From contig CP064999.1 in NCBI GenBank assembly GCA_016700115.1, forward strand, positions 5,141,501 through 5,205,500: 64,000 nt of DNA, written 5' to 3'. The notes under the pieces are model-generated. The model did no database searches. It was not told where the DNA came from and saw only the letters and a program-made list of their open reading frames with translations. The translations under genes and the position numbers were made by a program. This document shows positions 43,527 to 56,200 of the stretch, in pieces (position 1 is the first letter of the stretch; the number at the start of each line of letters is the position of its first letter). The stretch is from Sphingobacteriales bacterium. Lineage in GTDB: Bacteria > Bacteroidota > Bacteroidia > Chitinophagales > UBA2359.

Positions 43527-43820
43527 TTAACTACCTTTGATGACTTTAGGTACAATAAAAAATCCGGAATTAGACTTAGGAGCATTAGCAAACGCTTCTT
43601 CACAGGTAGTCAGTTTTTCGATTTCATCAGGGCGCAGCACATTGACATCTTCGTTCATATAGACCAACGGAACAAGGTTGTCCGTACTCAATTCCGTGAT
43701 TTTGTCAAAGAAAGCAGTAATGTTTTCCAAATCGGCTTTTAATTCTAACTTCTCTTCTTCAGTAAATTCAAGTTTAGCTAATGATGCGAGATGGTCAATA
43801 GTGTTTAGGTCAATCGGCAT
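43527..43820 (-). CDS. gatC: aspartyl/glutamyl-tRNA amidotransferase subunit C
   Basis: The ATG at 43820 (MPIDLNTIDHLASLAKLEFTEEEKLEL) gives 97 aa, normal for GatC; the frame is open 32 codons further upstream with an unrelated hydrophobic stretch. Conserved features are DHLASLAKLEF, FFDKITEL and LRPDEI...FIVPKVI. GatC stabilises the GatAB complex that makes Gln-tRNA or Asn-tRNA by transamidation. gatA and gatB are elsewhere. It is upstream of the ABC ATPase in one unit. Confidence 0.9.
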   Translation of the reverse strand: MPIDLNTIDHLASLAKLEFTEEEKLELKADLENITAFFDKITELSTDNLVPLVYMNEDVNVLRPDEIEKLTTCEEAFANAPKSNSGFFIVPKVIKGS

Positions 43821-44243
43821 AATGAATGGGACAATAAATGAATAAGATATTGAGAAAAGAATATTTGAATGAACACAAAGAGCAAAGTAAAAGGAAATAT
43901 TGCTAATTGTCAACACTCATTTTATTTTTACTTCTCATCAATGTTAGTAACTACTGAGTATGTAAAATTACACCCTACGCAATTCTAACTGTTTTCTAAT
44001 GCCAAAACCGTGAAATGCATTTACTTGCCGAATTGGTCTTGTTTATGAATGCCCTTTTGATATTGATATCTCCAAATCAAGTCAACCTATTCAAACATAT
44101 CTGTTTTTCAACAAAATGCCCCCTGTCTTGAAGTACAATACAAAACAGAGGGGCTTAATTTTTGCGTGTTAAAATTAAAATTTATCCATTGTAATAACTT
44201 ACTGCTTACTGCAAACAGCAGATTATGAATGGATTAAGCAAAA
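43821..44243. other. intergenic region with one hairpin
   Basis: No gene is seen. A hairpin of GCCCCCTGT (about 44118-44126) and ACAGAGGGGC (about 44144-44153) lies about 90 nt after the stop of the giant gene on the minus strand and may be its terminator. The T tract on that strand is weak. Confidence 0.4.
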
Positions 44244-47200
44244 CTATCTGACCAACATCAGTCTGATTTGAAGGCTTGATCCGTCAGACTTTCGAAGCAC
44301 AGCATAGTAGGTCCCTGATGGAAGTGCTTCCATATCATAAGAGAAAGAATAGCCCGTATTTGCTGAAGCTATACCCTCAAACAAGGTTTCAACTTCCTTT
44401 CCATCAACTGCAAAAACAGATAACTTCAACAGTTCTTCGAGAGGAGTGGTAAATGAAATTGTCGTTTGACCGTTAGTTGGATTTGGATATGCTTCAAATT
44501 CGCTTCCTTCTTCAGCGGTTTTAAATCCACGAATTCCATTTGCCACATAGAATGTCTGTGTAATACTGTTACCACCACAATCTGTTATAGTAACCGTGTA
44601 AAAGCCGGAACTCAGTCCACTGTAGATATGGTTGTCAGCGGAAGAATTCATGGTACCGGTAGCAGGTGACCAAGAATATGTATAATAGGCTGATCCGATA
44701 CAAGGCACACCACCAGAAACATTGAGTGTGATAGCACCGTTACCGAGAATTGTCATACTCGTATTTTTGGTGATGATAACTGAAGTGATGACTAATGGCG
44801 AACCGCAACTGTTGACCATCACTTCGGTACTGGATGAAGCAGTACAGCCTCCTGTACTTGTTACAGTTACAGTATAAATACCTGCCATAAGAGAGGTGGC
44901 ACCGCTTCGTACCGGGTTTTGAGAGGATGATGCGTATCCACCCGGTCCGTTCCAAAGATAACTCGTCCCTCCGCTTGCAAAAAGGTTAATTGCTGACCCT
45001 GAACAGACAGGGCTGTTGCTTGTGGCTGTCGCAAGAGGAAGTGCATGAACAGTTACTGTTCTGCTTGCTGAAGCAGTACAACCCGCAGCATTGGTAACCG
45101 TAACTATATAAACACCACTCATAGCTGAAGGAGCATTGGTGATTGAAATAGTTGCCCCTGTTCCGGTATATCCATTGGGACCGTTCCATTCAAAACCAAT
45201 ACCACCGGTTGCAGTTAATGAAATAGTACTTCCTTCACATAAACTAGTAGCTCCGGTTACAATCGGGTTGGGTAATGCCAAAGTATTCACAGTTGTACTT
45301 GCTGTATTGCTGCAACCGTTAGCATCAGTGATCGTAACATGATAAGTTCCTGATACAACAGGCGTTCTGCTTGGACTTTGTAAAGTCGAACTAAAACCTG
45401 TAGGTCCAGACCAAAGATAATTTACTCCTCCTGTTGCATTAAGGTTTAAGGTAGCACCTACACAAACCGGGCTGTTGCTTCCGGCACTGACAACCGGAGG
45501 CGGGTTAACCGTTACTGAATGGCTTGCTGTTGAGGTACATCCGGCACTGCTCGTTACCGTAACATTATAAATGCCATTTGCTGCAAGAGTGGCAATGCTA
45601 ACTGCTACATTTGAACCATTACCTGTAAATCCGTTTGGTCCACTCCAGTTATACAAAGCACCGCCGGTAGCAGATAAGGCAATACTACCTCCGGTACAAA
45701 CGCTGCTTGTTCCTGTTACATTGGCAACCGGCGGAGCATGTACAGTTACCGAAGCACTGCCAACACTACTACATCCATTAATGTTGGTTGTTGTAACAAA
45801 GTAAATCCCGGACATAAGCGGGGTAGCGTTTGGAATATTGACAGACATTCCGCTGCCGGTAAATCCTTCCGGGCCTTCCCATTCATAAGTCGAGCCTCCG
45901 TTAGCGTTCAGACTAATTGTTGACCCTTGACATAAACTTAACGTACCGCTAATAGTAGGTACAGGCAAAGAATTTACGGTTACTGTCGTACTGACAGCTA
46001 CGTTACATCCCGCAGAATTGGTAACTGTTACAATATAAATACCACTCATTGCCGAAGTTGCTGCTGTACGTATCGGGTTTTGTTCACTTGAAGCAAATCC
46101 TCCCGGCCCACTCCACTGATAAGATACTCCTCCAGTTGCCAGTAATTCAATATTCCCATTAATGCAAACCGGACTGTTGCTGCTTGCTACTGCCGAAGGT
46201 ATCGGGCCGACGGTGACGGTTGCAGAACAAGTTGATGTAAGACCGGAAGAATCAGTTACGGTTAAGGTAACATTATTATTGCCCACCTGTGAACAACTAA
46301 AAGTAAAAGGAAAAACAGTCATGCTTGTAATTGAACAATTGTCGCTGCTACCTCCGTCTAATTGTGAACCGGTTATACTTGCCACGCCCCCTGATAAAGA
46401 AACTTCTATATTCTGACAAACTGCAATTGGTGCAATATTATCCTGAACCGTAACTACAGCACTGCATGTACCGGTATTTCCATGGATGTCCGTTGCCATT
46501 AATGTAACCGTGTTAGCACCAATATTGACACAGCCGAAAGTATCAGGGCTGACACTCAAACCCGATACCCCACAGTTGTCAGTACTGTTATTATTTACTT
46601 GTGATGGCAAGACTGTTGCAACTCCTGATGAATTTAATTGTACAGTGGTATTTTGGCAAAATGCAGTCGGAGTGATTGTTTCCAACACTGTTATTTCAGC
46701 TGAGCAGGTTGAAGTATTACCGCTTGCATCGTTAACTGTTAAAATAACCGTATTCAAACCGGTATGTGAACAATTAAACAGAATTTGACTGACACCCATC
46801 CCCGCAATTGCGCAGTTATCGCTGCTGCCATTATTAACCGATGAAGCAGACAGGTTTGCTTGTCCTAAGCTGTTTAAACTGATTGTTACCGACTGGCATA
46901 TTGCTACGGGAAGTATCGGGTCCTGAACCGTTACCGTTGCCGAACAAGCAGCGACGTTACCGTTTACATCCGTAACCGTCAAAATGACTGGATTTGCACC
47001 CAGATCGTCACAATCAAAATTGCTGTTGTTTAAAGTTGCCGAGGCAATTCCACAAACATCATTGCTGCCGTTATTAATTTGTCCGGCGGTGATGCTCGCA
47101 GTTCCGGCGGAATTTAACTGCACTGTTACTCCTTGACATAAGGCATTAGGGATGGTTATATCTTGTACTGTAACTGTTGCTTGGCAAGTGCCGGTATTAC

Positions 47201-50200
47201 CTGATGAATCCCCGACAGTAAGTGTGACCGTATTGTTGCCGACATTTGAACAGTTAAAGTTCAATGGGCTGACACTCATACTCGTTATTGCACAGTTGTC
47301 ACTGCTGTTGTTGTTTACCTGTGTTGCGGTGATACTTGCAGTGCCTAAAGAACTCAATTGAATGGTAATGTTTTGGCAATCTGCTGTAGGCGCAACTAAA
47401 TCCTGAACCGTTACCGAAGCAGTACATGTGCCGGTATTGCCTCCTGCATCACCAACGGTTAGCGTAACGGTATTGCTGCCCAAATGACTGCAAGTGAAGT
47501 TTGAAGGACTGATACTTGAAGTTGTAACTGCACAATTATCAGTGCTGTTATTGTTGATCAATTCAGGTGATAATACAACAGAACCCATTGAATTGAGTTG
47601 TATTGTCGCACTCTGACAAACTGCCAATGGAGGAATCAAATCCTGAACTGTAACAACTGCTGAACAGGTAGTGCTGTTGCCCGATGAATCGGAAACGGTT
47701 AAAACAACCGTATTTGTGCCAAGATGAACACAGGTAAAAGAAGTTTGATTAGTGCTGAAACTGACATTGCAATTGTCTGTACTTAAATTGTTAACTGCAT
47801 CGTTAGCAATAGTTGCCGAACCATTTGAGTCCAATTGAATCGTGAGATTTTGGCAGTTTGCTACAGGTGGGATATTTTCCTGAACAATAACACTTGCTGA
47901 ACAAGTCCCTGTATTTCCTGCTGCATCAGTTGCAGTCAATACAATTGTATTAGTTCCTAACTGTGCACAAGTAAAGCTGTTCGGATCAACCGACAATAAA
48001 GGCGTACCGCAATTGTCTGTACTGCCATTATTTATTTGAAATGTCTGTACAGTACCAAATCCATTTGGATCTAATTGTATCGTTGCATCTTTACAAACAG
48101 CCAACGGATTAATCGCGTCCACAACAGTAACTGTTGTAGAACAGGAATTTATATTACCATTGACATCCTGTACCGTCAAAGTTACCGTATTGCCTCCTAA
48201 ATGAATACAAGTAAAGTTTGATTGGCTCAAATTGAGTGATTGAATACCACAAGCATCGGAACTTCCATTGTCAACCTGAGCAACAGTCAGCGTTGCCTGA
48301 CCTGAGTTGTCTAATTGAACAACTGCATTCTGACAATTTGCAACAGGTGCAATATGGTCATAAACGGTAACCGAAGTACTACATGTGCTGGTATTATTGT
48401 TAACATCTGTTACAGTTAGAATAACTGTGTTGCCACTACCAACATCATCACAAGAGAAAACAGTTTGGTCTAATACTAAAGACTGAATACCACAGGCATC
48501 ATTGCTGCCATTGTTGACTGCTGTTGCTGTTGTATTGCCATTTCCCGAAACATCTAACTGAACAGTTACGTGCTGACAAATAACGACAGAAGGAACATTG
48601 TCTAATACAATGATTGTTGCAGAGCAAGTGTTGATATTGTTATTATTGTCGGTGGCTGTTAAAATTACCAAATTGTTGCCTACATCATCACAGTTGAACA
48701 CCGTTTGACTCAGTGCAATAGACTGTATTCCACAGGCATCATTGCTACCATTGTCAACGGAAGCTGCTGTTGTGCTGCCGTTGCCATATTCATCTAACAG
48801 AACTGTAACATTTTGACATAATGTTTCAGGCAGTACATTGTCCACAACCGTTACATTGGCAGAACAGGAACTGCTGTTGCCATTGTTATCAAAGACCGTT
48901 AATGTAACGACATTCGGGTTAGTGCCTATATCGGCACAGGTGAAAGCCGTTTGATTGAGTTGAAGAGAAAATATACCACACGCATCGTTACTGCCATTAT
49001 CCACTAATGCGGCCGTTGTACTGCCATTGCCCGTAGGATCTAACTGAACCGTCACATCCTGACATACCGCTACCGGATTAACTCCATCCACCACTGTGAC
49101 AGTTGCCGTACATTGGTTTTGATTTCCGTTGTTATCGGTTACTGTCAGCGTAACTGTGTTGCCGTTGCCTACATTTGCACAGGTAAACGCTGTATTGTTT
49201 AATGACAAACTAAAAATGCCACAGGCATCGCTACTGCCATTATCCACTAATGCTGCCGTTGTGCTGCCATTGCCCGTAGCATCTAACTGAACCGTCACAT
49301 CCTGACATACCGCTACCGGATTAACCCCATCCACCACGGTGACAGTAGCTGTACATTGGTTTTGATTTCCGTTGATATCGGTTACTGTCAGCGTAACCGT
49401 GTTGCCGTTGCCTACATTTGCACAGGTAAACGCCATATTGTTTAATGACAAACTAAAAATGCCGCAGGCATCGCTACTGCCATTATCCACTAATGCTGCT
49501 GTTGTGCTGCCATTGCCCGTAGCATCTAACTGAACCGTCACATCCTGACATACCGCCACCGGATTAACCCCATCCACCACAGTGACAGTTGCCGTACATT
49601 GGTTTTGATTTCCGTTGTTATCGGTTACTGTCAGCGTAACCGTGTTGCCGTTGCCTACGTTTGCACAGGTAAACGCTGTATTGTTTAATGACAAACTAAA
49701 AATGCCACAGGCATCGCTACTGCCATTATCCACTAATGCTGCCGTTGTGCTGCCATTGCCCGTAGCATCTAACTGAACCGTCACATCCTGACATACCGCT
49801 ACCGGATTAACGCCATCCACCACAGTGACAGTTGCCGTACATTGGTTTTGATTTCCGTTGTTATCGGTTACTGTCAGCGTAACTGTGTTGCCGCTGCCTA
49901 CATTTGCACAGGTAAACGCTGTATTGTTTAATGACAAACTAAAAATGCCGCAGGCATCGCTGCTGTCATCGTTTACCGCTACTGTTGTGGTGCTGCCATT
50001 GCCCGTAGCATCTAACTGAACCGTCACATCCTGACATACTGCTACCGGATTAACGCCATCCACCACGGTGACAGTTGCCGTACATTGGTTTTGATTTCCG
50101 TTGTTATCGGTTACTGTCAGCGTAACTGTGTTGCCGCTGCCTACATTTGCACAGGTAAACGCTGTATTGTTTAATGACAAACTAAAAATGCCGCAGGCAT

Positions 50201-53200
50201 CGCTGCTGCCATCGTTCACCGCTGCTGCCGTGGTGCTGCCATTGCCCGTAGCATCCAACTGTACCGTTACATCCTGACATACCGCCACCGGATTAACGCC
50301 ATCCACCACAGTGACAGTTGCCGTACATTGGTTTTGATTTCCGTTGTTATCGGTTACTGTCAGCGTAACTGTGTTGCCGTTGCCTACGTTTGCACAGGTA
50401 AACGCTGTATTGTTTAATGCCAAACTAAAAATGCCACAGGCATCGCTGCTGCCATCGTTCACCGCTGCTGCCGTGGTGCTGCCATTGCCCGTAGCATCCA
50501 ACTGTACCGTTACATCCTGACATACCGCCACCGGATTAACGCCATCCACCACAGTGACAGTTGCCGTACATTGGTTTTGATTTCCGTTGTTATCGGTTAC
50601 TGTCAGCGTAACTGTGTTGCCGTTGCCTACGTTTGCACAGGTAAACGCTGTATTGTTTAATGCCAAACTAAAAATGCCACAGGCATCGCTGCTGCCATCG
50701 TTCACCGCTGCTGCCGTGGTGCTGCCATTGCCCGTAGCATCCAACTGAACCGTCACATCCTGACATACCGCCACCGGATTAACGCCATCCACCACAGTGA
50801 CAGTTGCCGTACATTGGTTTTGATTTCCGTTGTTATCGGTTACTGTCAGCGTAACTGTGTTGCCGTTGCCTACATTTGCACATGTAAACGCCATATTGTT
50901 TAATGACAAACTAAAAATGCCGCAGGCATCGCTACTGCCATTATCCACTAATGCTGCCGTTGTGCTGCCATTGCCCGTAGCATCCAACTGAACCGTTACA
51001 TTTTGACATACAGCCACCGGAGCAACATTGTCTTCTACTGTTACCGTTGCCGTACAATCGCTATTGTTGCCATTGACATCTGTTACGGTTAGTGTAACCG
51101 TATTTGGCCCGACATTGGAACAGGTGAATGCCGTTTGACTTAACGACAACGACTGAACTCCACAGGCATCGCTGCTGCCGTTGTTCACCGCTGCTGCTGT
51201 GGTACTGCCGTTGCCCGTAGCATCCAACTGTACCGTTACATCCTGACAAACTGCCACCGGAGCAACATTGTCTTCTACCGTTACAGTTGCTGTACAATCG
51301 CTATTATTGCCATTGACATCTGTAACTGTAAGTGTAACCATATTGTCTCCAACTTGAGCACAGGTGAACGCGGTTTGACTTAACGACAACGACTGAACTC
51401 CACAGGCATCACTGCTGCCGTCGTTCACCGCTGCTGCTGTTGTGCTGCCATTGCCCGTAGCATCCAACTGTACCGTTACATTCTGACATACCGCCACCGG
51501 AGCAACATTGTCTTCTACTGTTACCGTTGCTGTACAAGTATTTGCATTTCCATTATTATCCGTAACCGTCAAGGTTACAGTGTTGCCACTTCCGACATGT
51601 GCGCAGGTGAAATCTGATTGGCTTAAAGCCAATGTTTGAATTCCACAGGAATCATCACTTCCATTGTCAACTGCTATCGTTGGAACGCTGACGTTTCCTG
51701 TAGCATCTAACTGAACTGTTACATTCTTACAAAGTGCTTGCGGAGAAACATTATCTACTACCACAATATTAAGGTTGCATGCGCTAACATTTCCATTAAT
51801 ATCTGTAACAAACAATGTTTCCATATTAGAGCCTACTTCACTGCAGTTAAAATCCGTCTGACTTAAAACAATACTTTGAATACCACAAGCATCACTGCTG
51901 CCTTGATTGACATCTGTCTCATTTGTGCTGCCATTACCACCAGCATCTAAATAAACCGTCACATTACTCACACAAAACGCCATGGGCGAAATATTATCTA
52001 CTACTGATACGGAGGCAGTGCAGGTATTCTGATTGCCGTTAATATCAGTAACTGTTAACGTCACAGTATTCACGTTTCCAATATCATTGCAGGTAAATGT
52101 CGTTTCATCTAATTCCATACTTAGAATACCGCAGGCATCACTGCTGCCATTGTTTACATCCGATGCCGTTGTGAAGCCAAAGCCGGTTTCAAATAAATAA
52201 ACAGTAACATCCTGACAGATTGCCAAAGGTTGTACGTTGTCCACAACTGTTACAGTTGTATTACATGTAGATTCATTATTGTTAACATCAGTTACCGTTA
52301 AAGTTACCGGGTTGCTGTTGCCAACATTTGTACAGTTAAAATCGGTTTGACTCAACGATAACCCCGCAATACCGCAGGCATCGCTGCTACCGTTGTTGAC
52401 CGCAGCAGCAGTTGTACTGCCGTTTCCGGTTGCGTCTAACTGTACGGTAACATTCTGACACAAAGCCACAGGATTAACACTGTCAACAACCGTTACCGTT
52501 GACACACAGGCTGATGTATTCCCGTTGACATCTGTTACGGTTAAGGTTACTGTATTGCTGTTACCAACTTGAGCACAGGTAAAGGCAGTCTGACTTAACG
52601 ACAACGACTGAACTCCACAGGCATCACTACTGCCATTGTTCACCGCAGTTGCTGTTGTGCTGCCATTGCCCGTAGCATCCAACTGAACCGTTACATTTTG
52701 GCAAACTGCTACCGGAGCAACATTGTCTATAACAGTAACATAAGCCGAACAACTTGCGGTATTGCCATTGTTGTCGGTAACTGTCAAGGAAACTAAATTA
52801 ACCCCGTTCACTATATGGTAATCGAGCTGTGAGATATGGTCTTGCGGATATTGAGTCCATTCAGTAGCAAGTGCCGGGAAATTGAGAGTATTTGAAGTAT
52901 TCCCTGAAAAGACCGATGCATTTCGCACCAAAGTTTTATTAACCGTGGAGTTGCCTCCCTGCGACCAACCTGTAGTTGGAGTGGCAACCGGATCCGGATC
53001 TTGGCCGATCGAGCCAAAGATATCAATATTTGTTCCGCTTTTTGCCAGTGCAACCGCATCATTTCCGTTGAAATTGATGCTTCCCGATGTCTGATTGGCC
53101 AAAGCTAAAAATGCAGCCCCAGCACCCGGATTGCAGATAACATGAACTTGCCCGTGAGCGATTGTTCCTGTTAAACTGATATTTGTTGGAGAAAGATTAC

Positions 53201-56200
53201 CGTTACTGTAAACCCTAAGTGTATAGGTGCTTAAGTTCACAGAAACTCCTGTCCCGTTATATATTTCGATACATTTATTGTTGCTGCTGCCTTCTATATA
53301 CTCTGAAATAAACAAATCAGCTATAACCGGTGTAACATCCGAGCAGTCAAAGTCCGTAATATTCAAAGCTAATCCGCCAATCCCACTTGCATCATTGCTT
53401 CCGTTGTTTACCATCGCAGGGGTAATTGTAGCAGTTCCTGAAGCATTTAAATTGACAGAAACATTCTGGCATACAGCCACCGGAGGGGTAACATCCTGAA
53501 CCAATACATTTGCAGTACAGTCATCCTGATTTCCATCGTTGTCATACACTGTAAGTGTTACTGTATTGTTTCCTACGTTGCTGATGGTAAAATCTGTTTG
53601 ATCTAACTCTATATAAGATATGGTACAATTGTCTGTGCTGTTATTGTCAATCATTGCCGGGGTAATGCTTCCATTGCCCGATGCATCAAGTTGTAAGGTA
53701 ATGTTGCTGCATAAAGCTACAGGGTTAGTTTCATCAAGAATGGTTACAATAGCATCACAATTGGAATTATTACCATAAACATCGGTAACTGTTAACGTAA
53801 GGTATTGGTCTCCGGTACTGTCGCAATCAAAATCTGTATAATTAAGACTCATAGAAGCTATGCCGCAGTTGTCGTAACTCATATCGTTTACCATTGCAGG
53901 CGTAACAGTAGCCTGTCCTGAATTATCTAAGGTCACAGAAATATCCTGACATAAAGCCACAGGATCAGTAGTATCTTCTAAGGTTACATCAATAGTACAA
54001 ACTGAAGGATTGCCTGATGGATCAATTGCTGTGAGGTTAACAAGGTTTGAACCAAAGGTCAAAGAAGTTCCTGTGCTTACAGACTGAACAATGCTGCTGA
54101 CCGAGCAGTTATCTGAAACAATCAGAGGATTTGGAACAGAGATAATGCCGGTAAGATGTGTATCGTCACAACCCGAATCAAATTTTGGATCTATTGCTAA
54201 ATCAATACGGTCACCGGCGTTTAAGGTCAGTGGTATGTTAAATGTTTGAAGCCCCCCCGGAATATTAAAATATTGCCAAACTTCTGTGGTATTTTGGAAG
54301 ATACGGACATGAGCACCATCCCCACAGCTTGTATTTCTGTCATAAAACTGAACCTGAAGATTAGCAGTTCCCGAATAATTGCTGATCCAGCGACGAACCG
54401 CCCAATGCATATTTTCTATTTGAGGATGACCGCCATTAGCATCCAATTGTGGGAAATCGAGTATGGTTCCGGGATTATTCCATACAAACCCTGTCCAATT
54501 AGGCAACTGTTGAAAGCCATTGGTGTTAAAGGCAGCATATTTCCCGTAAAACCAATTGTTTTGTCCTTGTGTATTTGAAAACTGAGCACCGCTATTGGCC
54601 AAAACGATGGACGGCATTTGTGTCAAATCGGGCATAATACCGGTACAACCTATCAAGGCAAAAGAAGCAGGGCAAGACAATGTCGGTGCAATCAAATCCT
54701 GAACTGTTACTGTTGCCGAACAGGTTGCCTGATTATTGCTGTTATCCGTAACCGTCAGGGTAATTGTATTCGGGCCAATATTGGCACAGGTAAATGTCGT
54801 CTGATTGATAAGCAATGACTGGATTCCACAATTATCGGTAGAACCATTGTTAATTTGACCGGCGCTTAATGTCGCAGTACCTCCGGAATTTAAGGAAATA
54901 GTTGCCGGTTGGCAAACCGGAACAGGGGGAATAATATCTTCAACGGTAACGGTTACTCCGGTACAGGGTGTAGAACATTCAAAACTTCCATTATCATAGG
55001 CTACATAATAGGTTGTAGTGCCCGAAGGTACAGGTACAATAAAAGGACTACCACTCCCTATTAATGCCCCACAAACGGGAGAATACCATTTTATGGTGGC
55101 CCCGGAAGGAAGGTATCCACCTGATGCCGAAAGGGTGATATTACCGGTTGCATCCGGACAAATTGTTAAAGCAGTTTGGCCATTGGCAGTTACGCTTGTT
55201 GGTGGAACCGGTTTTTCTAACACTGTAATAGTCGCTTGATTGTTTAACACAGCGGTACAAGTGCTCAAAATATTCGAGACCGCCACAATGTTAAAGGTAT
55301 GGGGCGAGCCGGCATAGGTCAAAGCGGTTCCCGGAATCGTGATACTTCCAGAACCAACTGCACTGCTTGCTACCAAACTGTTGTCTGAAGCACGGCGTGC
55401 CTGATAATAAACCTGAGATTGAGGAGTGCCAATGGTTACTAAAGCAGGCTCTCCGTCACAAACCGGTGAGATTGCAGTAACAGAATTTGCAATATTTAAT
55501 TGTGGCAATACCTGAACAGAAGTATTAGAAGACAAGCCGGGGCAACCGTTTGCATAAGGAGTTATCTGAAGCGTAATAGTCCTTGTGGTCGGGTTAGAAT
55601 TGCTCAATACGATGGCAATTGGTCCGGTTATTCCGGATTGTGAAGTAACTGCATTGGTTACACCGTTGTTGCTGATTACCACCCAATCAAAGGTGGTTCC
55701 GGTTACGGTTGGTGTTAATCCAATATTAGTTGTACCGCCGCTGCAAAGGGTGGCAGTCAGGTTATTGATGGTAAATGTCGGTGTAGGCAAGACTAAAACG
55801 TTGACACTTTCCATTTCCCCCGGACATCCACCTGCAACTGAAGTAATTTCAAAAGTAACAGTTTGTGGCGTGCCCGTCAGATTGGTCAATGTTACATTGA
55901 TAGGACTGCCTGTACCGGCAGTTGTACCACTGACGTTACCGGTATTATTGCGGGTCCAGTTAAAACTTGTTCCTATCACATCAGCAGTTATCTCAATATT
56001 GGTATTTAACCCGGAACAAATAGTGGGTGTGTTGTTTGTGATGGTTAACTCCGGATTAGGCTTAACATTTACTACCCCTGTAACCGGTGTACCGGGACAA
56101 ATTGCAGGCAACGACACATTTCGGGGTGTAACTGTAACTGTATAGTTGCCGGCAATATTCCCTGAAACAGAGATACTGCTCGACGAAGAACTTCCTGTCA

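Noticed and set aside
55585..56145. 186-codon plus-strand ORF opposite the giant gene
   Set aside because: Composition mirrors the repetitive sense strand, no domain and no promoter.
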